NCBI GenBank assembly: GCA_023055425.1
Contig: JALGPY010000002.1
Location: 156,065,345 to 156,129,344, forward strand
DNA from: Linanthus parryae
Lineage: Eukaryota > Streptophyta > Magnoliopsida > Ericales > Polemoniaceae
Length of the DNA stretch: 64,000 bases
Direction of reading: 5' to 3'
The notes under the pieces were generated by a model. That model saw only the letters and a list, made by a program, of their open reading frames with translations. It was not told the origin of the DNA and did no database searches. A program made the position numbers and the translations under genes. Shown one piece after another: positions 1 to 11,364 of this stretch; within the stretch, counting starts at the first letter, position 1; each line of letters starts with the position of its first letter.

Positions 1-227
1 AGCAATTGACGAAGCAAGGAATCAGTAACTATGCGCAAAATTCGGTTTTCTGTTTTGTTCGTTCGAACACTCTAGGTCATGTTCGTACGAACACCCTGGG
101 CTAGGGTCGTTTCTTTGTTTCCTTGTTAAACTTTGGAATGTTTCTTCGTTTCTTTAGGCACAAGTCAGTATCCTAGGCCAATATAAGGACCTAGCGTCGA
201 GACTTACAGAGTGTGGTTGATTGTAAT
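1..227. other. Left flank of the LARD insertion, possibly LTR-like
   Basis: No convincing ORF. The last bases, read across to the sequence after 7921, resemble the U5 end of a plant LTR (a GTGTGGTTGATTGTAAT stretch, then an ATCAATAAATT stretch and a CATGGATGTAG box on the far side). I infer that the LARD element landed in an older LTR, but no matching second LTR is visible here. The segment also holds two near-copies of a TTCGTNCGAACAC motif around 59-103. Confidence 0.35.
223..227. repeat. Target site duplication GTAAT, left copy
   Basis: GTAAT at 223-227 is repeated exactly at 7917-7921, directly outside the two LTRs of the LARD element. Five bases is the usual LTR-retrotransposon duplication size, so this fixes both element ends. 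Confidence 0.85.
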
Positions 228-3200
228 TTTCAGATCCCCCTCCCGCCGACCCCGATTAGCGATTAATGAAACCTTGCGTTAACGGGAGGAGGGCGCGACA
301 TGCCGGTGCGGCCTTGACTAGTCGAGAGGCTAAATAAGTAATTTATAAAAGTCGTGATAAATGTTTCCAAAACTAACTTTGCGGAAGCGTAAATAACAAA
401 TAACTTGGGGTCGTCTTGATAAACAATTTGTAAAGAAAAGAAATTTGAAACTTGAAATCAATATCATTTAGTCCTCTCGACTCATAACGTAAACAGAGCA
501 TAAGAAGGGAAATGTTCTAGGTATCATACAATGGCCCATACAAAGTCTTATATACATAATTATATAACTCTTACATAGTTAAAAAACTTACAAACATGTA
601 TTCTAACATAGCTCCATATACTCGACATCTAAGCACATAAGCGTCATCAAGCATGCATCCACATATGAACTTAAATCCTTGCTACTTCTTGCTTCTTATG
701 TGTTCTTAAAACCTGAAAAAAAAAAAGGTAACGTGAAAGGGTGAGCTCAACTAGCTCAGTGATTTTCATCTACGCCCCTCCGTAGGTTTGAAAAACTAAA
801 AAAGGCTAACTTTCCCATGGAGCGACATGAACATAAGGCATAGTCATACATACATATACTTCTGAAAGTTGAAAGAGCATGACACTCATAAAGCATAATG
901 TGTATCGTAAAGAAAGCGTAACGTAAAGCATAACTTGAGTCATGAGAAATCGTATTGTTCCAAGTAGGAACCTTGCTTTGTCTCACGTGGAGACCTTAAC
1001 ATACTTGAACATGCTTGCTTATTTTCTTATCTTATAGCCCGTGTAACATTCGTTACTTAACGTAACGTAGGGACATGTCCATCGCGACGGCTCGTGACGC
1101 GACGCGTTGCCTGCTTATATTGCCCCGGCAAAAGGGCCGTAGCCTGCCTATACCCGACAGGGGGTTTCACTCCGGAACCGTGGCCTTTCTGAAAACGTGT
1201 TTTATCTTATGAAACGTTCGTTTATTTTCTTTGTTAGCATCCATGGGCCATAAACATTTAACTTAAGTAAGGAAAACATATATACATAATAATAGGAATA
1301 AAAAAATTAACATACATAAGCTTGTAAGAAACTTGAGGGTAGGTACAAACTTCGGGAGGTAGGGTAACTCACCTTGCGTGCTTAATCCATTTATTTAACA
1401 TTCCTTATTCCAAATTCATTCTTCTTTAAGCAAACGATCATCAACTCCGTTGTCACGTAAATAGCAAAGAACGCTACAAAGCATACATATAATCACTTAG
1501 CACAAAAGCATTCCAAACATAGCACATAATGATTTAGCATGAAATCATTCTAAACATAGACATGCCTAAATCACTTAGCAAAATGATACTAGTCTTATCA
1601 ATGCAAGATAAACAAACTTCTCACACATCCATATACTTGTATTGTATTAAACATATTATTAGATGCATATGCAATGTAAAATGCAGCACATAAGAGCAAT
1701 ATAACATATAATGAACTGAAAGGTAACTTGCATAAACTAGCTTTAATAACTTGATAAACTTCTAAATCATGATTATAAGATAAGTGTAACCATCGCCAGT
1801 ACAAAATTCATAGCTGACTCAAAATAATTATTTGGGACCTCAAATTTTGATATAAAATAGATAAAGAATTTACTGATAACATATAAAAATATCAAAAATT
1901 ATGAAAACTTTTAAGTATTTTTAAACATTAACTTTCAGAGTTGTTTAGGTGTAAAACAAAGGCTGAAAAGTGGTATTGGGAATAAATTCATAATATATTC
2001 ATAGTAGTTCCAAATATTATGAAATTTGAACTGAAATTAAATAATACCCCTGAAAACAACATATTCAAATTTGGTAACTATTGGAGTAGGATAAGTACAT
2101 GAAATGTATGAAAAACTTTACTGGTCTGGGGTTCAACAGAGTGTCAAAAGAGAATTGGTTTTTGGCCGATTAAAAATTGAATGCAAGTCCAATGACCCTG
2201 AAATTTTTACTGTAGATATTTCACATATAAATACACAAACTGTAAATTTTTCATTTTTTTCTGAAAAGTTTAGGTATTTTTCCCAATTTTGTTAAAATAG
2301 ACTCAAACATGAACTTTATGGTTTTCTATACTTCAAAAACTTGTTGCATGCAAGGACCATTCCATCAAAATCTGAAATTTAACTAAAACAAGGTCTAAAT
2401 AATACACATATCACTACCCACATCATCTTCTTACATGATTCTAACAACAAACTTGATTTTGATGACATGCATGTATGTTCAAATGTGGGTTTTATGAAAT
2501 ATGCAACATTCAAGTACCAATTTGATGATCTAGCCATGAAAATGATGAAGCATGCTTAGAGATGAGGAAGATCAAGTTTAAAAGTTACAAGTCAAAGATC
2601 AAATAACACATGCAACTCAAGATCAAGCAATTTCATGTCAAGAACATGCATTATCTACAAATTTAACACAGAAAGAAGAGAATAGTGCTTACTTATATGT
2701 CTTGAGAGAAATTAGAGATTAATCTTGAGTTCTTGGAGGTTGGAGGAGCTTGGATTCTTGAGGGAAATGAAGGAAAAGACTCCCCCAATGCATAGTATAA
2801 CATTGACCTTGAGTTTTTCATGAATTGAGAGCTTGAAAATGGGGTTTTGAGGGTGTTTTGTGAGGGTCAACACCAAAAACCGGGAATGGTGTTCTTGAGG
2901 ATGAGTTTTGAGTGTGGAAGAGAATGAGAGAGACTATGAGAGACATGAGAGAATGACTTGATGGAACACATAAAGAGCCATACATGAAATGAGAGAACAA
3001 TATCATATTATATATAAGTAGTTGAGTGGAAGAATGATTGAGATGTAAATATCATTTGGAAGACATGCTAGTTTGGGATCAATAATGTAAAAACCAATAA
3101 TAGGTAGGTGAATACATAAATACTTCAAGTTTGGAAACATTAAAAATTTACATAAAGTATTGGGGCAACTATGCATTTAATACTAACAAACAAGTTGGCA

Positions 3201-3336
3201 CAAACATTACATTAAAGAAAATATTTTATTTAAAGTGTAGCATACTTAATAAAATATTAATATTAACACACAAATTTAGAAAATATAAATATCACTTAAA
3301 AACCAAATGTGCAACATAAATATGAGGGTTACTACA
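228..3336 (-). repeat. 3' LTR of the LARD element
   Basis: Read on the minus strand the LTR starts TGTAGTAACCCTCAT at 3336 and should end GGGGATGTGACA. The terminal bases here have drifted (tttcagatcccc at 228-239, against tgtcacatcccc in the other copy). Otherwise it is collinear with 4779-7916. Short ORFs inside it are shadows. Confidence 0.85.
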
Positions 3337-3350
3337 TTCTACCCACCTTA
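3337..3350 (-). promoter_or_regulatory. Polypurine tract of the LARD element
   Basis: On the minus strand, AAGGTGGGTAGAA lies immediately before the LTR start TGTAGTAACCC. Its position and purine content fit the plus-strand primer of an LTR retrotransposon. Confidence 0.7.
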
Positions 3351-3495
3351 TATGGAGTTCGTCCTCGAACTCGCTAATGCATTTTCAACATTAGCACAAT
3401 CATATAAGATTCTAACTAGTATGACATCAATGCACAACTTATCCTTATAGGTTACCTTATCATTGAACTCGTGTTGGCAAATATATCAATCCTGC

Positions 3496-3669
3496 CACGC
3501 TTACGAGAGGGAAGAATACGCAGTGTCGTCACACTTTGTACCGCTCCAGCAAGCTTGTAATTGTTTCAGAGATCCTGTCTTTCACGCTTACGAGAGGGAA
3601 CAATACATCGTGTCGTCACACTTTGTACCGCTCCAGCAAGCTCGTAATTGTGTCAGAAGTCCCCGTTCG
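3496..3669. repeat. Tandem duplication of about 87 bp in the LARD core
   Basis: A segment beginning CACGCTTACGAGAGGGAA at 3496 recurs at 3583. It continues through a shared stretch ending near CCGCTCCAGCAAGCT. The two units differ at only a few bases. The plus-strand ORF across it (3463-3741) repeats itself for this reason and is not taken as a gene. Confidence 0.8.
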
Positions 3670-4759
3670 ACCGTACAGCATAGCGGGAACAACTTATACC
3701 ATCGTAATGATATAGCTGCTCGTCCAATCTTGCACATGTAGCGGACGAAACACTTGACATTCGCACATCGGTTTAAACTTTCGACATGCTCAGATTTATA
3801 ATTTATTTACTTACTAACATGCATATATACATGGAAATAACTTATCAGGCGCAAAACATACATGGCATGCATAGTTTACACGTAATACATCACATAATTT
3901 ATATGCTCACTTAGTAAATATTAAAATAAAAACATACTTCAAGCACATAACTTGGACATAACATAACGTGTAATGACATAACATAACAAACATTTTTTTT
4001 TTAATTTTATTTTGGACATGAAAATAACAATTGTCGCATATACACACTCCAATTAGAACATCCAATGACATAGTTCAAAGCATGCTATATATTTTTTTTT
4101 TATTTTTTTTATAAACATCATACATAATCAAGAAACATAGCATACATAGTTTCTATGATCTTCACATAACATGTACATGCATTTACACATATAACATCCT
4201 ACATATATGAAAAAGACGTCATGATAGCATACGAATCACATAAACACACTTATCATACCATAACATTTCAAATATCCAACTTATCACTTTACTTAGGCAA
4301 ACATTAAAGAAATGATAACCATGTAACTATACTTATCAACGAGCCCTTAGCAAAAATATATTCCTTATCTTGTTCATATGAGACATGCTCCTAGCTTAAC
4401 CATTCTCTTGAAACTTATATTCATTTTTCATATCTTAGCCATGACTAAACAAAGCAAAACAATCATCAAGCATAAGACATATTCATGTATCTAGAAAAAA
4501 TCAAATTAACTTCGAACATGATCTTACATGACTACTTAAACATAATTCACTAAAGCATATAAATCGATACTTAGCCACATATGTCACGTAGAATCATATA
4601 AACATGGGATCTAACTAATGATCTTGGGCCTTTTAAATATTAGTGTCATACTAACATAGTATAGTATCATGCACATAACATACGTACACATAAATTTTTC
4701 ACATTAGCAAGCACATAATGGGTTTCTAAGGTTTACTAATCTTATGTATCTACAACCTA
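3670..4759. other. Rest of the LARD core, non-coding
   Basis: AT-rich sequence with many ACATA and CATAA steps and homopolymer T runs near 3990 and 4090. It has no ORF of note in any frame. I see no domain, hairpin or further repeat that I can support. Confidence 0.6.
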
Positions 4760-4773
4760 CTGCTCTGATACCA
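4760..4773 (-). promoter_or_regulatory. Primer binding site for tRNA-iMet
   Basis: On the minus strand this reads TGGTATCAGAGCAG. Its first 12 bases match the complement of the 3' end of plant initiator-methionine tRNA. It lies five bases inside the right LTR and sets the element's orientation. Confidence 0.85.
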
Positions 4774-4778
4774 CAAAA

Positions 4779-7700
4779 TGTCACATCCCCCTCCCGCCGA
4801 ACTCGATTAGCGATTAATGAAACCTTGCGTTAACGGGATGAGGGCGCGACATGCCGGTGCGGCCTTGACTAGTCGAGAGGCTAAATAAGTAATTTATAAA
4901 ATTCGTGATAAATGTTTCCAAAAATAACTTTGCAGAAGCGTAAATAACAAATAACTTGGGGTCGTCTTGATAAACAATTTGTAAAGAAAAGAAATTTGAA
5001 ACTTGATATCAATATCATTTAGTCCACTCGACTCATAACGTAAACAGAGCATAACAAGGGAAATGTTCTAGGTATCATACAATGGCCCATACAAAGTCTT
5101 ATATACATAATTATATAACTCTTACATAGTTAAACAACTTACAAACATGTATTCTAACATAGCTCCATATACTCGACATCTAAGCATATAAGCGTCATCA
5201 AGCATGCATCCACATATGAACTTAAATCCTTGCTACTTCTTGCTTCTTATGTGTTCTTAAAACCTGAAAAAAAGGTAACGTGAAAGGGTGAGCTCAACTA
5301 GCTCAGTGAGTTACATCTACGCCCCTCCGTAGGTTTGAAAAACTGAAAGAGGCTAACTTTCCCATGGAGCGACATGAACATAAAGCATAGTCATACATAC
5401 ATATACTTGTGAAGCTTGAAAGAGCATGACATTCATAAAGCATAATGTGTATCGTAAAGAAAGCGTAACGTAAAGCATAACTTGAGTCATGAGAAATCGT
5501 ATTGTTCCAAGTAGGAACCTTACTTTGTCTCACGTGAAGACCTTAACATACTTGAACATGCTTGCTTATTTTCTTATCTTATGGCCCGTGTAACCTTCGT
5601 GACTTAACATAACATAGGGACATGTCCATCGCGACGGCTCGTGAGGCGACGCGTTGCCTGCTTATATTGCCCCGGCAAAAGGGTCGTAGCCTGCCTATAC
5701 CCGACCGGGGGTTTCACTTCGGAACCGTGGCCTTTCTGAAAACGTGTTTTATCTTATGAAACGTTCGTTTATTTTCTTTGTTAGCATCCATGGGGCATAA
5801 ACATTTAACTTAAGTAAGCAAAACATATATACATAATAATAGGGACAACATGAACATACATAAGCTTGTAAGAAACTTGATGGTAGGTACAAACTTCGGG
5901 AGGTAGGGTAACTCACCTTGCGAGCTTAATCCATTTATTTAACATTCCTTATTCCAAATTCATTCTTCTTTAAGCAAACGATCATAAACTCCGTTGTCAC
6001 GTAAATAGCAAAGAACGCTACAAAGCATACATATAATCACTTAGCACAAAATCATTCCAAACATAGCACATAAGCACTTAGCATGAGTTCATTCCAAACA
6101 TAGCACATAATGATTTAGCATGAAATCATTCCAAACATAGACATGCCTAAATCACTTAGCAAAATGATACTAGTCTTATCAATGCAAGATAAACAAACTT
6201 CTCACACATCCATATACTTGTATTGTATTAAACATATTATTAGATGCATATGCAATGTAAAATGCAGCACATAAGAGCAATATAACATATAATTAACTAA
6301 AAGGTAACTTGCATAAACTAGCTTTAATAACTCGATAAACTTCTAAATCATGCTTATAAGATAAGTGTGACCATCGCTAGTACAAAATTCATAGGTGACT
6401 CAAAATAATTATTTGGGACCTCAAATTTTGATATAACATAGATAAAGAGTTTACTGATAACATATAAAAATATCAAAAATTATGAAAACTTTTAAGTATT
6501 TTTAAACATTAACTTTCAGAGTTGTTTAGGTGTAAAACAGAGGCTGAAAAGCGGTATTGGGAATAAATTCATAAAATGTTCATAGTAATTCCAAATATTA
6601 TGAAATTTTAACTGGAAGTAAGTAACACCCCTGAAAACAATATATCCAAATTTGGTAACTATTGGAGTAGGATAAGTACATTAAATGTATGAAAAACCTT
6701 ACTGGTCTGGGGTTGAACAGAGTCTCAAAACAGAATTGATTTTTGGCCGATTAAAAATTAAATGCAAGTCCAATGACCCTTAAATTTTTACTGTAGATAT
6801 TTCACATATAAATACACAAACTGTAAATTTTTCATATTTTTCTGAAAAGATTAGGTATTTTTCCCATTTTTGTGAAAATAGACTCATACATGAACTTTAT
6901 GGTTTTCTATACTTCAAAAACTTGTTGCATGCAAGGACCATTCCATCAAAATCTGAAATTTAACTAAAACAATGTCTAAATAATACACATATCACTACCC
7001 ACATCATCTTCTTACATGATTCTAACAACAAACTTGATTTTGATGACATGCATGTATGTTCAAATGTGGGTTTTATGAAATATGCAACATTCAAGTACCC
7101 ATTTGATGATCTAGCCATGAAAATGATGAAGCATGCTTAGAGATGAGGAAGATCAAGTTTAAAAGTTACAAATCAAAGATCAAATAACACATGCAACTCA
7201 AGATCAAGCAATTTCATGTCAAGAACATGCATTATCTACAAATTTAACACATAAGAAGAGAATAGTGCTTACTTATATGTCTTGAGAGAAATTAGAGATT
7301 AATCTTGAGTTCTTGGAGGTTGGAGGAGCTTGGATTCTTGAGGAAAATGAAGGAAAAGACTCACCCAATGCATAGTATAACATTGACCTTGACTTTTTCA
7401 TGAATTGAGAGCGAAAAAATGGGGTTTTGAGGGTGTTTTGTGAGGGTCAACACCAAAAACCGGGAATGGTGTTCTTGAGGATGAGTTTTGAGTGTGGAAG
7501 AGAATGAGAGAGACTATGAGAGACATGAGAGAATGACTTGATGGAACACATAAAGAGCCATACATGAAATGAGAGAACAATATCATATTATATATAAGTA
7601 GTTGAGTGGAAGAATGATTGAGATGTAAATATCATTTGGAAGACATGCTAGTTTGGGATCAATAATGTAAAAACCAATAATTGGTAGGTGAATACATAAA

Positions 7701-7916
7701 TACTTCAAGTTTGGAAATGTTACAAATTTACATTAAGTATTGGGGCAACTATGCATTTAATACTAACAAACAAGTTGGCACAAACGTTACATTAAAGAAA
7801 ATATTTTCTTTAAAGTGTAGCATACTTAATAAAATATTAATATTAACACACAAATTTAGAAAATATAAATATCACTTAAAAACTAAATGTGCAACATAAA
7901 TATGAGGGTTACTACA
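4779..7916 (-). repeat. 5' LTR of the LARD element
   Basis: 3,138 bp with intact termini on the minus strand (TGTAGTAACCC to GGATGTGACA). It has one extra unit of an approximately 36-bp repeat near 6060-6100 (CATTCCAAACATAGCACATAA) that the left LTR lacks. Confidence 0.85.
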
Positions 7917-7921
7917 GTAAT

Positions 7922-8276
7922 TGATTCTCATCAATAAATTGGTTCGTTTTGGCCATGGATGTAGCTAGTCTCAATGCTAGTGAACCATGATAATTCTCAT
8001 GTTGTTCTTCATCTTGTTGTTCGTTTCATCGTCTCTTCTTGGTTTCTAACAAGTGATATTTCGCTACCGCAATCATTTTCTAACATATTTCATGGTAGAT
8101 AAGCGCCAAATTTGTCCGGTCTGACAATTCGGCTTCTTGTGGATTATCCGCTCTTGCATCAATAGCGTTTGTCTATTGCAGTTGTTTCTCCTTCGCCACC
8201 ATCTTGGTCGGAGAACCCTTGGAAGCTGATTCCTATGAGAGAACCCTTCTTCCGGACATCCATTTTAGAAATATAC
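7922..8276. other. Right flank of the LARD insertion
   Basis: No gene recognised. The start (ATCAATAAATTGGTT, then a CATGGATGTAG box and a TGAACCATGATAA box) resembles the U5 part of plant LTRs, continuing the flank at 1-222. A degenerate AACAAGTGATATTTCG near 8049 may be the remains of a primer-site region. The rest is featureless. Confidence 0.35.
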
Positions 8277-8279
8277 TTA

Positions 8280-8712
8280 GTGCATGTTTGGCATCCGTTT
8301 TTTTAACCAACTTTGATTTAAAGCAGGGTGTTATTTTTAAACTCATTTGGTATGCCTGTTTGTTTGCATGTTTAAAAATAAAAACATGCTGAAAAAAAAC
8401 TACTAAAAAAATAAAACGTGGTATTTTTTGTGTGTTTTTCATACTATTGGTGTGTAAAGAAATTTCAACTATGATTTGATGCAAAAAAAAAAAAATATAT
8501 ATATATATATATATGTCGGTAATGTACGTAAAAATGATATTCAAGTAAATTAACATTGAAATTTAGTAATTTTGTCAAATATGTTTTTTTTATTTTAAAC
8601 AATGTTTTTAAACGGATACCAAACAATTTTTTTATTATGTTTTAAACGTTTTTTTTTCAGCACGTTTTTTTTCACTACTTTTCTTGTTTTTAAAGTGATA
8701 CCAAACAAGCTC
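8280..8712. mobile_element. MITE, probably Tourist/PIF-Harbinger type
   Basis: A 433-bp AT-rich segment with imperfect terminal inverted repeats: GTGCATGTTTGGCATCCG on the left, and GAGCTTGTTTGGTATCACT as the reverse complement of the right end. It is flanked by TTA at 8277-8279 and 8713-8715, the target size of PIF/Harbinger elements. It carries long T/A runs and an AT microsatellite near 8495-8513. A related copy lies in the RNase intron near 13090-13480. Confidence 0.6.
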
Positions 8713-8976
8713 TTAGAGCATCTCCAATGTGTTATGCAAAAAGTTTTGTTAAGTAAATTATAAAGAAGTTGAAAAAAATTGGACTCCAATGGATTATGTA
8801 TCCACTTCGCTATGTTTGAAATTATCTATCCACTTCGCTATGTTTGGCGAGAAACTCTGGTTCGGCCAAAAAAGCCTACCCCCGAAAGAGCTGTTATTCC
8901 TGCCACGTTTCAGTTTTTTAAACTATAAATGTCAAATTTACAATAAATTTAATTACAAATTTTAATTTGCCTACAA

Positions 8977-8985
8977 CTCTTCTTT
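8977..8985. repeat. 9-bp target duplication of the MULE, left copy
   Basis: CTCTTCTTT here is repeated exactly at 10636-10644, just outside the MULE ends. Nine bases is the standard Mutator-like duplication. Confidence 0.9.
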
Positions 8986-9149
8986 GGGTAAAAGACAAAA
9001 ACCACCCCTCGAGTATGGGGTATATACAAAAAAACCCCTCGTGTTAGGGGATGTACAAAAACCACCCCTGTCAGTGGATGGACGTTAGACAAAAAGCACC
9101 CTTCTGTTACAATCAGTAAGTAAGGGGTGAAATTTGTCTTTCTTATGAC

Positions 9150-9640
9150 TATTTTGCCCCTACTTGTATTTTGGTGTTCATTGTGTTCATGTTCTTGGTG
9201 TTCTTGACCACCTATCTTTATGTTCTTGACCACTACACCAAATATCACCAGCAACACCACCACCACCACCACTGAACTGTTACGAGCAACACCACCAACA
9301 ATAACAAGACAAACAAACAACAACAATCTCTACTCTATCCCGTATCTATGTGGCATTTGAATTTACAAAAGACAATTTTGATTATAGGAACTAAGCCAAA
9401 TAATTAAAACATCAAACTTACACAGATACAGTTCATATCCACAAAACCAGTTCATTCACAACATAAACAAGAACACTATCACACAACAACAACATAAACC
9501 AGTTCATTCACACTACAACAAAAACAAGAACTCTGGCCACCATCACAGTCCACCACCACAGGTTGACCTGATCAAGACAGTAGACATTTCAAAATCAAAT
9601 CTTCACATCTGGAAAAAAAAATCAAAGAACCCACCCAGTT
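9150..9640. other. Pack-MULE interior, low-complexity part
   Basis: Rich in ACC/AAC triplets (around 9250-9310 and 9430-9550) and without a convincing ORF. It may be captured untranslated sequence or expanded repeat. I recognise no gene in it. Confidence 0.4.
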
Positions 9641-9990
9641 CGAGAAGAAAACCGGAGAAAACGGGATCTGAGAGAAGAGAGAGAGAGAGAGAAAGAAACC
9701 TCACCAGATCGAAGGCGGAGCCATCTCCGCAATGTTCAACGCCTACTACCGCCGTCGGGTCGTAGGGGAGACCGAGAATAAGCTATAACCTCCCACGTCT
9801 TTCTCGATCTGGATATGGAGAGAGAGAAAGAGAGAGCTCTGTTTGAGCCAGATCCGAATTCGAATCGACCGTCACTAGCTCCACCGTCGACGGCATCCGA
9901 TTGCACCGAGGAATCCGTGCGCTCGCCGTGCGCTTCTTCCACCGGAGAATCTGTCGATTTAATCGCCTCTTCCGACGGGGAGAGAGAGGG

Positions 9991-10440
9991 ATGGGCGAGA
10001 GTCCGTCGATGGTGGGTGTAGGAGGGTTTCCACCACTCTGCAAAACCACCACCACCCACCACCACCACCACACCATCTCCCAATTCCTTCCCCTTCCCGA
10101 CAAGAGCCACCTCTCCTTTCCCTCAAATCGCTTGACCCATCAGAAATTCCACCCAATTAACAGCCAGATTCGTTCCAAATTATGCGTTTCTGGGTTGAAG
10201 ACTAGTCAGAGCAAAGAAGCCACCACCACCAGCCTCTTGGAAATTGAGGGTTTGGATGATGAGGAAGACGAGGACGATTACGAAGAGGAAGAGGGTGAGG
10301 AGGATGGTGATGATGATGAAGAGGGTTTTGTACCATTGAAGAATATGAAGAAATGGATTGCGAATAAGCCTACTGGGTTTGGGCAAGGTAGAGACTACAG
10401 CACTTTTGTTGAAGTGGGGGAGGGGAAAGTAGGCAGCTAG
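9991..10440 (+). pseudogene. Captured gene fragment: acidic, possibly plastid-targeted protein N-terminus
   Basis: An ORF of about 149 codons from an ATG at 9991 (the frame is open further upstream from 9901). Residues 1-75 are rich in Ser, Thr, His and Pro with few acids, as in chloroplast transit peptides. A run of mostly Asp and Glu follows (about 88-112), then KKWIANKPTGFGQGRDYST. I do not recognise the parent gene; the last block looks like a conserved globular start that is cut off by unrelated sequence ending GEGKVGS. The upstream 9815-10021 stretch is open in another plus frame and could be a second captured piece. The fragment lies wholly inside a MULE, so it is probably a truncated copy of a host gene located elsewhere. 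Expression is unknown. Confidence 0.5.
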
Positions 10441-10644
10441 GTTAAAGTGGGGGGAGAAGGTAGATAAAACATGTATTTATAGTGTGGAATTTTTTGTAAA
10501 AAGGAGGGTAAATATGTCTTCTTATCTTTCTATTAGTGGGCCGTTACTAACAGGGGTGGTTTTTGTATATCCCCGAACACGAGGGGTTTTTTTGTATATA
10601 CCCCATACTCGAGGGGTGGTTTTTGTCTTTTACCCCTCTTCTTT

Positions 10645-11046
10645 TCTATTCCACAATTTTAATTTATCTACAACTCTACTCTTATCTCCTTGCCTCACAG
10701 ACCGTCATAAACCTTTTGAAATAATACGTATATAGTGCTTGATGTTTCTTCCTCCAAATATTGCTTGATTACGAAAGTAGTGTTTTTTGCCAAAAAAAAA
10801 GTAATGTTTTTTGTATTTCCTTTGGAGATTAATTATTTAGATTTTTTTCCACGTGTGATGACATATGATCCATACCAAAACTTATAATCTATTTACGTGT
10901 ATATTGCTTGATATCATGTGCACAATAAAAAACTGATTTTGCTCACTTTTAGCTAATCACAATTGGAGCTGAAACTTAAAATCTATATTTTGTAATATGC
11001 ATAATGATAATATTAGCTTTAATTTGCATAACTTTTCCCTTAGTAG
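10645..11046. other. Right half of the TTA-flanked element
   Basis: AT-rich, with no ORF or domain. It contains the direct counterpart of the sequence just left of the MULE (ATTTTAATTT, then CTACAACTCT, near 10657-10677 and 8958-8980). I see nothing else. Confidence 0.4.
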
Positions 11047-11269
11047 TGTTGGAGATGCTCTTATACTGAGTCAGTGGGAGTGTACTTGTCTTCTGGCAGT
11101 TGGGTCAGAGGGATGACATGGCTCACACATGATTTTCACATACCAACAATAACGTTGTCACAAATAAAAAAGCAAATGTGTATGAATTGACAGAGCTGAC
11201 AAGTTATTAAAAATTGACAAGTTGTTCAAAGCATATTCCATTTCTATGTCACTCCATAGTAACTATGCC

Positions 11270-11277
11270 TATAAAAA
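11270..11277 (+). promoter_or_regulatory. Probable TATA box of the RNase gene
   Basis: TATAAAAA lies 88 bases before the chosen start codon, in a stretch that is otherwise free of transposon features (11064-11364). A start of transcription near 11300 would give a leader of about 65 bases. No other element in this upstream stretch is recognised with confidence. Confidence 0.55.
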
Positions 11278-11364
11278 GCAGTAATCTGGACAATTGACAA
11301 TAGTCTCATCTTCATCAACTATATTGTTCTGCAACAGCAAGTGAAGCTAGCAAACAAAAAAACA

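Larger units (their letters stand above)
228..7916 (-). mobile_element. Non-coding LTR retrotransposon (LARD type), complete
   Basis: Two direct repeats of about 3.1 kb (228-3336 and 4779-7916) flank a 1,442-bp core. A perfect 5-bp target duplication lies outside. Orientation is minus: a sequence complementary to initiator-Met tRNA lies next to the right LTR and a purine-rich tract lies next to the left LTR. No gag or pol motif is visible in any frame, and the short ORFs are not conserved between the two LTR copies. Very long LTRs with a short non-coding core fit the large retrotransposon derivative (LARD) class, which depends on proteins from other elements. The LTRs differ by many scattered substitutions and a roughly 36-bp repeat-unit indel, so the insertion is not very recent. 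Confidence 0.85.
8986..10635. mobile_element. Pack-MULE carrying host-like sequence
   Basis: 1,650 bp. It starts GGGTAAAAGACAAAAACC and ends with the exact reverse complement. The terminal inverted repeats match over about 85 bp with only two or three mismatches (8986-9072 against 10549-10635), and a weaker match continues inward. A perfect 9-bp target duplication flanks it. No transposase is present. The interior from about 9640 to 10440 is much richer in G+C than its surroundings and reads like captured coding sequence. Long inverted repeats, a 9-bp duplication and non-transposon cargo define a Pack-MULE. Confidence 0.9.
8716..11060. mobile_element. TTA-flanked inverted-repeat element, split by a Pack-MULE
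   Basis: The left end reads GAGCATCTCCAATG, and the right end is its reverse complement over the first 12 bases (TTGGAGATGCTC at 11049-11060). TTA lies outside both ends (8713-8715, shared with the preceding MITE, and 11061-11063). A few bases further in, TTATGCAAAAAGTTTT on the left partly mirrors the right. Without the MULE and its duplication it would be about 690 bp with no ORF. The family assignment is an inference from the TTA target and the ends. Confidence 0.5.

Noticed and set aside
756..986. A minus-strand ORF repeated almost identically at 5303-5533, like a conserved small gene.
   Set aside because: Both copies lie at the same place in the two LTRs of the LARD element, so similarity comes from LTR duplication. 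No domain is recognised.
2818..3319. ORFs at 2818-3006 and 3131-3319 with partners at 7398-7586 and 7681-7899.
   Set aside because: Again LTR copies of the same DNA; composition is low-complexity and no start context or domain supports a gene.
3463..3741. A repetitive plus-strand ORF resembling a repeat protein.
   Set aside because: Its repeat is the 87-bp DNA duplication, which is a multiple of three, so the frame repeats by chance. The element is non-coding and reads on the other strand.
4760..4773. tRNA-like TGGTATCAGAGC sequences here and at 20628, 23412 and 37782 as tRNA genes.
   Set aside because: Only the 3'-end complement is present and each lies next to an LTR, so they are primer sites.
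9736..10156. Minus-strand ORFs opposite the Pack-MULE cargo.
   Set aside because: They overlap the more protein-like plus-strand frame in GC-rich DNA, where open frames on several strands are expected. I cannot exclude an antisense captured piece, but there is no positive sign.
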